Source of the DNA: Arthrobacter sp. Y81
Lineage (GTDB): Bacteria; Actinomycetota; Actinomycetes; Actinomycetales; Micrococcaceae
NCBI RefSeq assembly: GCF_002929335.1
Contig: NZ_PJIL01000005.1
Coordinates: forward strand, 186,001 to 250,000
Length of the DNA stretch: 64,000 nucleotides
Direction: 5' to 3'
Below are positions 28,070-35,903 of this stretch, in pieces. The number at the start of each line of letters is the position of its first letter. Within the stretch, counting starts at the first letter, position 1. The position numbers were made by a program, and so were the translations under genes. Below the pieces are notes generated by a model. It was not told the DNA's origin, searched no databases, and saw only the letters and a program-made list of their open reading frames with translations.

Positions 28070-28740
28070 GCAACGTACTCGTGGTGGACGACGACGCCCA
28101 CATCCGGAGCGCACTAGGGATTACTCTTCGTGCAAACGGCTATACCGTCTCCACCGCACCGGACGGTGAATCCGCACTTGTTTCAGCCGCCCAACACCCG
28201 GTCAATGTCGTCATCCTCGACCTCGGCCTGCCGGACATCGACGGAACCACAGTCATCACGCGCCTGCGGAAGTGGAGCGGCGTGCCAATCCTTGTCCTTT
28301 CCGCCCGGCACGGTTCCAACGACAAGGTCCAAGCCCTGGACGCCGGCGCGGACGACTACATCACCAAACCGTTCGGATTCGACGAGCTGCTCGCCCGCCT
28401 CCGCGCCCTGCTGCGCCGCAGCCTTGAACCTGACGAAACACCGATCATCACCACCGACGCGTTCACCGTGGACCTGGCCTTGCACCGTGTCCTCCGCGAC
28501 GGAAAGGATGTGAGCCTGACACCCACCGAATGGAACATCCTTGAGCTTCTGGTGCGCAATCCCGAGAAACTCATCACCCAACAACAGCTGCTGTCCGAAG
28601 TGTGGGGGGCCGCCTACGGGAAGGAAGCCAACTATCTGCGGGTCTATATGGCCCAGCTCCGCCGAAAGCTCGAACCCGAACCCGGAAACCCCCGCCACCT
28701 CTTGACCGAATCCGGCATCGGCTACCGCTTCCAACCCTGA
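28066..28740 (+). CDS. kdpE: Response regulator KdpE
   Basis: A 224-residue OmpR-family regulator. The receiver domain has acidic residues at VVDDDAH, the phospho-acceptor Asp52 in VVILDLGLPDIDG, and Lys in DYITKPFGFDELLAR. The C-terminal winged helix has LTPTEWNILELLVRN and ANYLRVYMAQLRRKLEPEP. It probably activates kdp, and perhaps the divergent permease, through the repeated GTTAAGRA-type sequences at 20531-20671. It is the last gene of the operon; no clear terminator was seen in the following 60 nt. Confidence 0.95.
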   Translation: MSNVLVVDDDAHIRSALGITLRANGYTVSTAPDGESALVSAAQHPVNVVILDLGLPDIDGTTVITRLRKWSGVPILVLSARHGSNDKVQALDAGADDYITKPFGFDELLARLRALLRRSLEPDETPIITTDAFTVDLALHRVLRDGKDVSLTPTEWNILELLVRNPEKLITQQQLLSEVWGAAYGKEANYLRVYMAQLRRKLEPEPGNPRHLLTESGIGYRFQP

Positions 28741-28904
28741 GCTCCGTCCGGACATGGGACTGTCCGATAAACGGTGTGTGGGTCCGGCCGGTTTTCACTA
28801 GTGAATGGTTCTTTCGAACCGACCGGCGAAGGTAATCGCGAACGCGTTCAGCGCAGGCTTCCACCTCATGACCCAGCGTGCCCGACCGCCGCCGGTAGGA
28901 TCAA

Positions 28905-29346
28905 GAGCCCTGGTGACGCGCAACCTTTCGGTCGTCTTCGCAACGATGCGGCCATCCATTGTGGTCTCAAGTCCTCTTGAACGGGCAGTGGACACCGCAC
29001 GCGTGATCGCCGAAGCGGCCGGAGCCGCCCGGTGGGTGGATGAGTGCTTCAAGGACAGGGACTACGGCCCGCAAACGGGTCACCTCACGGCTGAGGTGAC
29101 CGCACGGTGGGGAACGGTGGATGACGCGCCCGGTATGGAGCCGGCCGCGGACGTTCTCGCCCGTGCCCGTCCGGCCCTTGATGCGCTCCTTGACGATGCT
29201 CCGGGACTATCCGTGATCGTTGTTACCCATGACGCGGTGATCCGGCCAGATCGGACCTGGCCGCGCCGACCGGGAGCTGGAACGATCTCTGCCGTGCAAA
29301 CGGGATCTGGAGTGTCCTGACGACTGATCAGAAACCCGCCGCCTGA
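28905..29346 (+). pseudogene. Broken histidine phosphatase family gene
   Basis: One frame encodes SIVVSSPLERAVDTARVIAE, then KDRDYGPQTGHLTAEVT and VIVVTHDAVIRP, clear features of the histidine phosphatase (phosphoglycerate mutase-like) superfamily. The N-terminal RHG motif is missing upstream. Shortly after VIRP the frame shifts: the continuation DLAAPTGSWNDLCRANGIWS, a typical ending, is in another frame and stops at 29344-29346. So the gene has lost its start and carries an internal deletion or frameshift. The flanking 28741-28904 and 29347-29564 hold no gene I can support. Confidence 0.65.
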
Positions 29347-29564
29347 TCAGGGCCAAGTCTCCACATCTCCGTCAGGACCTGCCTCTACACACCAGTACCG
29401 GATCGTGGCGCCCTGCGCGCCCTCTTGACCCTGGACTGATCGTGTCAACGTGATCGGAGTCCGCTGGGGCGGACCGAACAGTACGCGCCTGAGCTACTTG
29501 TCGGACCGGCTGGCAGGAACGGTCCACCCGGATGGCGGCGGATCTGATGTCGATGGGGCGTGTC

Positions 29565-29972
29565 ATGAGTTTTCTTGCAGGATCAGCGACGGACCCGAGT
29601 AATTTCCTCGCAGTCGCTGACGGGGCAGTTGCGGGTGCATCGCTTCGTTTCCTCCTAGACCGCGGGACGCGTTTCGCTGGCGGCTCTCGGCGGTCGTGGA
29701 TTGTGGAGTCCGTTCTGGCGTTCGGGCTGGGTCTGCTGGCCGGGGTTGTTCTTGGTGCCGGATCAGGTCCGTCCCTTTCGCCGCTGGGGTTGGGGGCGTT
29801 TGCCGCGATGGCGGCCTATGCCGGGACAGCGTTCGCGGTGTCCTGGATGGGGCAAAAAGAGACGGAACACGCCCCTGTCGTGCCCGCGGCGCACCTGCTG
29901 GTAACACTGTTTGTTTCACTTGCAGGAGCCGCCGTCGTCATGGCCGTTGCCGGGCAGCTCCAGGCCGGTTAG
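29565..29972 (+). CDS. CrcB/Fluc-like small membrane protein lacking signature residues
   Basis: A 135-residue protein with four predicted helices. The first, with GAVAGASLRFLLDRGTRF, resembles the GGxxGAxxRYxL opening of CrcB fluoride channels. The helix 2 asparagine region (NxxGSFLLG in true CrcB) is replaced by ESVLAFGLGLLAG, and the TTFST break of helix 3 is replaced by AAYAGTAFA. It could be a diverged partner, a dead Fluc, or an unrelated four-helix protein. The ATG at 29565 has a GGGG-type site; one at 29532 is possible. It is convergent with, and overlaps by 4 nt, the MFS gene of the fluoride operon. Confidence 0.5.
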   Translation: MSFLAGSATDPSNFLAVADGAVAGASLRFLLDRGTRFAGGSRRSWIVESVLAFGLGLLAGVVLGAGSGPSLSPLGLGAFAAMAAYAGTAFAVSWMGQKETEHAPVVPAAHLLVTLFVSLAGAAVVMAVAGQLQAG

Positions 29973-31219
29973 GCGGCCGCACCCTGCGCGGGAGCGGGCT
30001 TGAGCAAGGGAATGAAAGCGATCAGCGCGGCAAGCTGGGTTGCCACGGTAAAGACGATGAGCCCTGTCATTGTGGCCGCGTAGAGGGCTCCGATGATGGT
30101 GGACCCTGCCAGCCAGGCGAGGCCGTAGAAGGCGGTGAAGATCCCGTATCCGGTCCCGCGCCGGGCAGCCGGGACGATGTCGGCGACGGCGGCGCGGAGC
30201 GTGGATTCGTGGATTCCCAGAGCCGCTCCCCAGACCACGGCGCCGGCCCAGACCAAGCCGGGAGTGGTGGTGAAGGACAGGAACGGGACGGCGGCGGTCA
30301 GCGGCAGAGCGATGAGCAGACCGCGCAGCCCGATCCGGTCATAGAGCGCCCCGGAGGCCAGGGCCGCCAGGGCGGCTGCGCCCATGGAGACGGCATAGGT
30401 GACCGGTATCAGGGCCGAGGGCATCACCTTCTGGACCTCCAGGTGGAAGGAGATGACCCCGAAGGTCGAAAAGCCGAACATCGACACGGCGGTGAACGCG
30501 CTGTACCACCAGAACCGGGCCGGCAAAGGGACCCGAACCCTGACCTGGCCGGGCACGGCCACGGGCTCCCTGACGGCCTGTGTTTCATAGCGTGCCGGAT
30601 CCGGCGCAGCCCGGCGCAACAGGAGCACGGCAACAAGGGCCGCCGCCCCCGGGATGGCAAGGACACCGAATCCGAGCTGGTACCCGGAGACGGCGATCAT
30701 GAGCCCGACAAGCAGCGGACCCAGGAGCGCACCGGACTGGTCGAGGGCTTCGTGGATCGCGAAGGCCTTCCCGCGGCCCATATCTGCCCCCGCATGGGAG
30801 AGCATGGTGTCCCGGGCCGGGGTGCGGACGGCTTTGCCGAACCGCTCCATGACGACCAAGGCCGAGGCCTGCCACAAGGAACTGGCGAGGGCCATGAACG
30901 GTACTGCGATGACGGTCAGGGCATACCCGGCGATGGTCAGTGGCCAGTACTTACGGGTCCGGTCGGCCAGGGGGCCGGTGCCCAGGCGCATGACCAGGGC
31001 CACCGCTTCCCCGAATCCGGTGATGAAGCCGACCATGACCGCGGTCGCGCCGAGGGTGGCCAGGAACGGGCCGGTGATGGACCGGGCCCCTTCGTAGACG
31101 ACGTCGGCGAGCATGCTCACGACACCGAACGTGAGGACGAACCCCATCGGTCCGAGCCGGTTCTCCCGGGCAGGATCTGCCTGGGCCTTGGCCAGTCGCT
31201 GTTCGTTCATGTCCGGCAT
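29969..31219 (-). CDS. MFS transporter of the fluoride operon
   Basis: A 416-residue major facilitator with about twelve helices. Signatures are GFVLTFGVVSMLADVVYEGA at the start of helix 1, RLGTGPLADRTRKYW after helix 2 and ERFGKAVRTPARDTMLSHA in helix 4-5. This is the type annotated as uncharacterised MFS, with a charged RTPARD loop typical of that group. It starts 48 nt after crcB with GGGAG upstream and appears to be the last cistron of the gpmA-eno-usp-crcB-crcB run. The substrate is unknown; a role linked to fluoride or its stress is inferred from context only. Confidence 0.75.
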   Translation of the reverse strand: MPDMNEQRLAKAQADPARENRLGPMGFVLTFGVVSMLADVVYEGARSITGPFLATLGATAVMVGFITGFGEAVALVMRLGTGPLADRTRKYWPLTIAGYALTVIAVPFMALASSLWQASALVVMERFGKAVRTPARDTMLSHAGADMGRGKAFAIHEALDQSGALLGPLLVGLMIAVSGYQLGFGVLAIPGAAALVAVLLLRRAAPDPARYETQAVREPVAVPGQVRVRVPLPARFWWYSAFTAVSMFGFSTFGVISFHLEVQKVMPSALIPVTYAVSMGAAALAALASGALYDRIGLRGLLIALPLTAAVPFLSFTTTPGLVWAGAVVWGAALGIHESTLRAAVADIVPAARRGTGYGIFTAFYGLAWLAGSTIIGALYAATMTGLIVFTVATQLAALIAFIPLLKPAPAQGAAA

Positions 31220-31267
31220 GGGGGCGCTCCCTGCTGCAGTAGATGGACTCGTTCAGGCTGATGCCTC

Positions 31268-31645
31268 TTATAGGAGGCTTGCCAGGGCCAGGCCTGCGGC
31301 CGCCGCGGCCACAGCGGCGATGGCGGTACCGACGCTGTTCAGGAGGGCCAGTCCTGTGCGGCGGGACTGGATGAGCCGGACGGTCTCGAAGCTGGCGGTG
31401 CTGAAGGTGGTGTAGCCGCCCAGGAACCCGGTACCGGCGATGGCCTGTAGCTCGACAGGTGCCGCGTGGCTGATCACGGCTCCGGCGACCAGTCCTAGCA
31501 GGAAGGATCCGGTGATGTTGATGGCGATCGTGCCAACGGGCAGGGCGGCGCGGAGCCGGGAGCGGACGAGCCCGTCGATGACGAATCGGGTTCCGGCACC
31601 GAGTCCTCCGGCGAGGCCGAGCAACAGGATGGTGAGAGTGTTCAT
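31268..31645 (-). CDS. crcB: Fluoride channel CrcB/Fluc (second copy)
   Basis: A 125-residue, four-helix Fluc channel that lets F- leave the cytoplasm. All hallmarks are present: GGLGAGTRFVIDGLV in helix 1, the channel-lining INITGSFLLGL in helix 2, and FLGGYTTFSTASFE with the helix-3 break. The ATG overlaps the stop of the preceding crcB by 4 nt, with AGGAG upstream. Fluc works as an antiparallel dimer, and tandem pairs can form heterodimers, so this protein and its neighbour may assemble together. Confidence 0.93.
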   Translation of the reverse strand: MNTLTILLLGLAGGLGAGTRFVIDGLVRSRLRAALPVGTIAINITGSFLLGLVAGAVISHAAPVELQAIAGTGFLGGYTTFSTASFETVRLIQSRRTGLALLNSVGTAIAAVAAAAAGLALASLL

Positions 31646-32250
31646 CGGTCGCTCTCCTGTCGGTCGGGGGGGAGGGTCGCGTCGTGCCTCCGGGTGGTCA
31701 TTCTGGTGTGGTGTCCGGCGGCGACCCGGATCCCGGCCACTGTTGCCACCGCGCCGCCGATCACCGTGGCGGCGACATAGATCACCGCGTCGGTGGTCCG
31801 TCCGGTCCCGAGCAGGGTGTTCGTTTCCAGGGCCAGGGCGCTGTAGGTGGTGAAGGCGCCCATGAACCCGGTCCCGGCGAGCAGCCGGATGAACCTCAGC
31901 CGTCCGGCGTCCGGACCGCGGCGGACCAGGGCCTCCAGCAGCGCACCAAGCAGCAGCGCCCCGGCCAGGTTGATGATCAGGGTTGGCAGCGGCCACCCGC
32001 CCGGGGACGGCAGTGCGCTGCTGAGCCCGTATCGGGCCAGGGCGCCGAAGACACCGCCGGTGATGACGACCAGCACGAACCCCGGGTGCAGGTGCACGGG
32101 CCCGTGGGAGCGGGCCTCGCCGAGTGTGCCCGCGTCCGCGTCCCCTTCGCTGGTTCCTGCCGTGTCGCTGTCGATGGGCAGGTGACCGGTCGGGTCGGTT
32201 CGTTCCGGAGCTCCGGTGTCCGCCGTGGTCTCGGGGGTGGGCGGTTCCAT
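31642..32250 (-). CDS. crcB: Fluoride channel CrcB/Fluc (first copy, with N-terminal extension)
   Basis: A 202-residue CrcB homologue. The channel part (about residues 55-180) has GGVFGALARYGLSSALP, IINLAGALLLGALL and GTGFMGAFTTYSALALE, with TTYS in place of the more usual TTFS. The first 50 residues are a polar, acidic, probably disordered extension, and about 20 charged residues follow the last helix. It overlaps the usp stop by one nt (TAATG). With the 125-residue copy it likely forms the F- export channel of the operon. Confidence 0.9.
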   Translation of the reverse strand: MEPPTPETTADTGAPERTDPTGHLPIDSDTAGTSEGDADAGTLGEARSHGPVHLHPGFVLVVITGGVFGALARYGLSSALPSPGGWPLPTLIINLAGALLLGALLEALVRRGPDAGRLRFIRLLAGTGFMGAFTTYSALALETNTLLGTGRTTDAVIYVAATVIGGAVATVAGIRVAAGHHTRMTTRRHDATLPPDRQESDR

Positions 32251-32801
32251 TAGTGGCCCTCCTGCCGGGGGTGCCTGGTGTGGGGAGCGAGCGGGACGAC
32301 CAGGACGGGCCGGTGCTGGCGGTGCGTGAGGTGCACCGCGACCGAGCCTACGAGCAGTTCCTCGAACCGGGCCCCGAGGCCGCGTTCGCGGGTGCCCACG
32401 ACGATGATGGAGGCGTCCGCTGACTCGGCCAGCCGTCCCAAGGCCCGGGCGGGGTCACCTGCGAGGGTCACGAACGACCAGCGGACCCCGCTCCCGTCAA
32501 GGGCCTCCTGCAGCCGTTCGCGGATGCCGGCGCTGATCCCTTCGATGTCGTCATCGATCCCGTCCGGATCAATTGGCAGAGTCTCGACCCGGCCGTCGGG
32601 TTCCTCGGCCAGGTAGCTGGTGACGTCTACGTAGGCGCAAACCAGTTTGACGTTCAGGCTGTGGGCCAGTTCCGCGGCCCGGTGCGCAACAGCCAACGGC
32701 TGGCCGGGCACGACGCCCATCAGCACAGGGCCCGTGATCCGGCGTGGAACATACGGTGTCGGCCCGGTAGCGGGACGGGGCTCGTTCTCTGGTTCGTTCA
32801 T
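32250..32801 (-). CDS. Universal stress protein in fluoride operon
   Basis: A 183-residue UspA-domain protein. The Rossmann-like fold begins at GPVLMGVVPGQPLAVAHRAA (about 24-43), and the ATP-binding type motif near the end is IIVVGTRERGLGARFEELLVGSVAVHLTHRQHRPVLVVP, in which GxxGRxxxxLxGSVxxxLxxxxxxPVLVV can be traced. USP genes are among those reported under fluoride riboswitches. It overlaps eno by 4 nt and crcB by 1 nt, so translation is coupled. Confidence 0.88.
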   Translation of the reverse strand: MNEPENEPRPATGPTPYVPRRITGPVLMGVVPGQPLAVAHRAAELAHSLNVKLVCAYVDVTSYLAEEPDGRVETLPIDPDGIDDDIEGISAGIRERLQEALDGSGVRWSFVTLAGDPARALGRLAESADASIIVVGTRERGLGARFEELLVGSVAVHLTHRQHRPVLVVPLAPHTRHPRQEGH

Positions 32802-34105
32802 GGGCGCTCCTGCTTGGGATCGGTGTCGTTGAGGTAGGTTCCCTCAGGACCGTAAGGCAAAGAGGGGTCCTCGTCGGTGATTTCCAGCAGCCGGTTGTAT
32901 TTGGCGACGCGTTCCCCGCGGGCCGGGGCCCCGGATTTCAGCTGCCCGCAGCCTGATCCGACGACGAGGTCAGCGACGAACGTATCATCGGTTTCCCCGG
33001 ACCGGTGCGAGACCATTGCCCCGAAGCCCCCGTCGAAGGCGGCCCTGAGAGTGTCGAACGTTTCGCTCACCGTGCCGGCCTGGTTCGGTTTGATCAGCAC
33101 CGCTGTCGCGGACCGGTCCCGGATGCCGTCCCGTACCCGGTCAGCGGAGGTGACGAACAGGTCATCCCCAACGACCTGCACCCGGTCCCCGAGGGCCGCC
33201 GTCAGTGCCGGCCACCCGCCGGTGTCTTCTTCGGCCAGGGGGTCCTCCAGGCTCCAGATCGGGTAGTCGGTGATGAGCTTCTCGTAGTAGCTGACCATCT
33301 GTTCGGGGGTGTGGGCCTTGCCGGCGACCGTGTAGGTCCCGTCGGTGTAGAAGGAGTTCGCGGCCGGGTCCAGGGCGATCGAGATCCCGTCCCGGCCGGG
33401 GGTGTAGCCGGCATCCTCGATGGCGGCCACGATCAAATCCAGTGCTTCCTCGGGGCGGGCGATGTCAGGGGCGTAGCCGCCCTCGTCGCCCAGGCCGGTC
33501 GCCAGGTCCTGCCGGCGCAGGCGCCGGGCGAGGGCGTGGTAGACGTCCGATCCCCAGCGGAGCCCGTCGGCGAAGGAGGGTGCGCCGGCCGGGGCGATCA
33601 TGAACTCCTGGAATTCCAGGGGGTTCGCGGCGTGCTGGCCGCCGTTGAGGACATTGAAGTGCGGTATCGGCAGCCGTCCGGCCCGGCCCAGGGTCTGGGC
33701 GGTCCAGACATGAAGGGGCAACCCGGCCGCTGTCGCGAAGGCACGGGCTGCGGCCATCGACACCGCCACAATGGCATTTGCCCCCAGACGGGACCTGCCG
33801 GGTGTTCCGTCCAGCCCGACCAGTGCCTGGTCCAGGTCCGCGAGGGTCTGCCAGCTGCGGGAGGTGAGCAGCTCACTGATTTCGCCGCGGACGTTGGCGA
33901 CCGCCTTCTGCACGCCGCGGCCGGAGTACTCCGAGCCGCCGTCGCGAAGTTCGACCGCCTCATGCGCCCCGGTGGATGCCCCGGACGGCGCCGAGGCAAC
34001 CGATACGGCGCCGTCCGCTGCCGTGAGCCAGACCTTCACCGTAGGGTAGCCGCGGGAGTCCAGTATCTGCAGGGCTCGCACCCCGGTGATCGGCAGTTCA
34101 TACAT
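32798..34105 (-). CDS. eno: Enolase (divergent, fluoride-operon copy)
   Basis: A 435-residue enolase, converting 2-phosphoglycerate to phosphoenolpyruvate. The conserved core is intact: GANAIVAVSMA, FNVLNGGQHAANPLEFQEFM, GDEGGYAPD, the metal-ligand regions ALDPAANSFY, SLEDPLAEED and VVGDDLFVT, then LIKPNQAGT, SHRSGETDDTF and QLKSGAPARGERVAKYN. Several positions differ from common bacterial enolase (AANSFY for AASEFY, KPNQ for KVNQ, EEDTGGW for EDDWDGW), so it looks like an accessory paralogue. Enolase is the classic fluoride target. The ATG follows ACGGAGAACATC; gpmA ends 20 nt upstream. Confidence 0.93.
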   Translation of the reverse strand: MYELPITGVRALQILDSRGYPTVKVWLTAADGAVSVASAPSGASTGAHEAVELRDGGSEYSGRGVQKAVANVRGEISELLTSRSWQTLADLDQALVGLDGTPGRSRLGANAIVAVSMAAARAFATAAGLPLHVWTAQTLGRAGRLPIPHFNVLNGGQHAANPLEFQEFMIAPAGAPSFADGLRWGSDVYHALARRLRRQDLATGLGDEGGYAPDIARPEEALDLIVAAIEDAGYTPGRDGISIALDPAANSFYTDGTYTVAGKAHTPEQMVSYYEKLITDYPIWSLEDPLAEEDTGGWPALTAALGDRVQVVGDDLFVTSADRVRDGIRDRSATAVLIKPNQAGTVSETFDTLRAAFDGGFGAMVSHRSGETDDTFVADLVVGSGCGQLKSGAPARGERVAKYNRLLEITDEDPSLPYGPEGTYLNDTDPKQERP

Positions 34106-34125
34106 GATGTTCTCCGTTCGTTGTC

Positions 34126-34881
34126 TCAGGTCCCGCCGGCGGCGGCGACCAGGGCGGCGGCGGTCCGCGCTGCCAGCGGATTCAGGTATTCCCCGCCCCG
34201 CACCACGGGCATCAGCCCGGCGGTGAAGCGGTAGGCCAGAGGGTGCCCTGTCGGGATGTTCAGGGACTCGACCTCCGCATGGGAGAGGCCGTCCAGGACA
34301 AGACACAACGCCCGCAGCGAGTTCCCGTGCCCGATCACCAGTACATGCTCACCTGCGCGGATCCGCGGGCGAAGATGCTGGTGCCAGAAAATCCGGACCC
34401 GCTTGACCACCCCGCACAGGGATTCGGTGGCCTGGACCGCTTCCGGAGGCAGCCCTGCGAACGCCCGGCTGCGGCGGAGTGCGGCCACCTGTGACCATGG
34501 CATCGGCGGGGGTGCACCGTAGTAGGAGCGGCGCCAAAACCGGAAGACCTCCGGCCCGAGCTCGCTGAGCAGTTCCGTTCTGGCCCTGCCGGTCAGTGAG
34601 CCGTAACTGCGCTCGTTCAGCTCCCACGCCGCAAGCACCGGAATACCAGGGTCGCCCAGGACGTCGAGGAGGATGCGGGCAGTGTCCCGGGCACGGGTCA
34701 GCGTGGAGGTGTAGACAATATCGGGGGAAAACGATGATGAGGCCAGCAGAGCACCGGCGCGTGCCGCTTCGTCTTCTCCAATGGGGCTCAGGGCCGGGTC
34801 GAGCAGGCCGGTGAACCGGTCCTGGGCGTTCAGGACGCTCTGGCCGTGGCGGAGCAGGAGAAGCGGGCCGGGTGCGGGCAT
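34126..34881 (-). CDS. gpmA: 2,3-bisphosphoglycerate-dependent phosphoglycerate mutase
   Basis: A 251-residue histidine phosphatase-fold enzyme that makes 2-phosphoglycerate, the substrate of enolase. The N-terminal phospho-His motif LLLRHGQSVLN, the TSTLTRARDTARI segment, WELNERSYGSLTGRAR, and GEHVLVIGHGNSLRALCL with the second His are all GpmA features, as is LNIPTGHPLAY. It is the first cistron after the fluoride riboswitch at 34888-34990; its ribosome-binding site AAGGTAGG is the 3' arm of the riboswitch hairpin, 6 nt before the ATG. Confidence 0.92.
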   Translation of the reverse strand: MPAPGPLLLLRHGQSVLNAQDRFTGLLDPALSPIGEDEAARAGALLASSSFSPDIVYTSTLTRARDTARILLDVLGDPGIPVLAAWELNERSYGSLTGRARTELLSELGPEVFRFWRRSYYGAPPPMPWSQVAALRRSRAFAGLPPEAVQATESLCGVVKRVRIFWHQHLRPRIRAGEHVLVIGHGNSLRALCLVLDGLSHAEVESLNIPTGHPLAYRFTAGLMPVVRGGEYLNPLAARTAAALVAAAGGT

Positions 34882-34887
34882 GAGTTA

Positions 34888-34990
34888 CCTACCTTCGTAT
34901 CAGCAAAGGTAGGAACCATTAGCCAGGAGGCGGTTCGAACGCCCCGCACCTTCGTGCGGGATGTTCCGGCGGGATCCATCACCGTGAACA
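34888..34990 (-). promoter_or_regulatory. Fluoride (crcB-motif) riboswitch before gpmA-eno-usp-crcB-crcB
   Basis: Read on the minus strand, a five-pair stem CGGTG/CGCCG encloses ATGGATCC, a GC-rich hairpin follows, then AACCGCC, TCCT and GGCTAATGGTTCCTACC. This is the layout of the crcB aptamer, with a loop-to-3'-strand pseudoknot (GGATCC with GGTTCC). The 3' CCTACCTT (34913-34906) pairs with AAGGTAGG (34895-34888), which is the Shine-Dalgarno of gpmA. There is no U-tract, so control of translation initiation is likely, with fluoride favouring the open form. Confidence 0.85.
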
Positions 34991-35034
34991 GAGACTACAG
35001 GGACAGCGGCGACCGCCGCCACACTGTGACGTGG

Positions 35035-35895
35035 TCAGTTTCTCCGCCCTGTCTCCGTGGTGTCCGGTTCGGGACCTGCGTCCGTCGCGGCGGCGGCCAA
35101 GTACAGGGGCAGTCCCCAGCCGGCGAAAAAGCCGATGGCCTCGATCCAGGAGGTGTTCTCCTCGCTCCCGACCGGAGCGCCGTAGTCCGTCATCGAATCG
35201 GTCAGGTGCCTCATCCGCCCCCGGATCTCCCGCAGCCGGGCCGCGACCGCGTGCCGCAGCTGCTCAGGCAAGGGCCTGCGGGCCGCCAGGTGGAAGCGGC
35301 AAAACAGCACCGGATCACCGGCTCCCTCAGGCGTTCCGGGATCGCAGCCAGGACATACCCGGCCCCGCCAGAGCGGGAGTGTTTCCCGGCACCACACCGT
35401 GGTGTGCACGAGCCCGTTGGCTTCAACGGTGAGGGCTTCGGTGTTGGAGTTCGCGTAGCCCATGCGCAGACCGGGCAGGTCCGGTGAGGCCATGTCCTCA
35501 CAGATTCGGCAGGGCCCTACCGGCAGAAGCACATCGTCCGGATGCCGGTGCAGTAAGGAAGTTTTCCGGTCCAGCCCGTCGGCGACGTGTTCCAGGAGGT
35601 CCTCGTACAGGATAGTCACGTCGAAGGGTTGGTGCCCTCCTCGGGACCCGGCGCCGGCCTGCCACAGCTCAACCTCAACAACGGCGTAGGCCCAGGTATG
35701 CCGGGGACACAACCCGAGGGAGGCGCGCAGCAACCGGCGCATGCTCCCGTCCATGATGTCACCGTGAATGAACGACCAGAGTTGGCGCACTTCCTCCACG
35801 GACAGTTCCAACGGGCCGACCGGCACCAGGACGCCGGTGAGCCCACCCCTGTCCGACGTTTCCGGGCTGCCGGGCCCGCTCCGAGTTCCAGCCAT
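35035..35895 (-). CDS. Cys-rich protein of unknown function under fluoride riboswitch (DUF6062-like)
   Basis: A 286-residue soluble protein. It carries LGLCPRHTW, then ILYEDLLEHVADGL, then GPCRICED, RVCPGCDPG and LFCRFHL, so six cysteines and two histidines are placed like zinc or Fe-S ligands. The order GxCPRHxW ... ILYxDLLE ... CRIC resembles uncharacterised DUF6062-type proteins, but the N-terminal CPxC of that family is missing. The ATG at 35895 is used; ATG 35904 is also possible. A second fluoride riboswitch lies immediately upstream, so the product is probably made in response to F-. No function is known. Confidence 0.75.
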   Translation of the reverse strand: MAGTRSGPGSPETSDRGGLTGVLVPVGPLELSVEEVRQLWSFIHGDIMDGSMRRLLRASLGLCPRHTWAYAVVEVELWQAGAGSRGGHQPFDVTILYEDLLEHVADGLDRKTSLLHRHPDDVLLPVGPCRICEDMASPDLPGLRMGYANSNTEALTVEANGLVHTTVWCRETLPLWRGRVCPGCDPGTPEGAGDPVLFCRFHLAARRPLPEQLRHAVAARLREIRGRMRHLTDSMTDYGAPVGSEENTSWIEAIGFFAGWGLPLYLAAAATDAGPEPDTTETGRRN

Positions 35896-35903
35896 AGCGA
35901 CCA

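Noticed and set aside
29440..29520. Possible third fluoride riboswitch upstream of the CrcB-like gene
   Set aside because: GTGATCGGAGTCCGC and GCCTGAGCTACTTG faintly echo the aptamer, but the stem, the ACCGCC block and the 3' CTCCTACC or GTTCCTACC block cannot be aligned.
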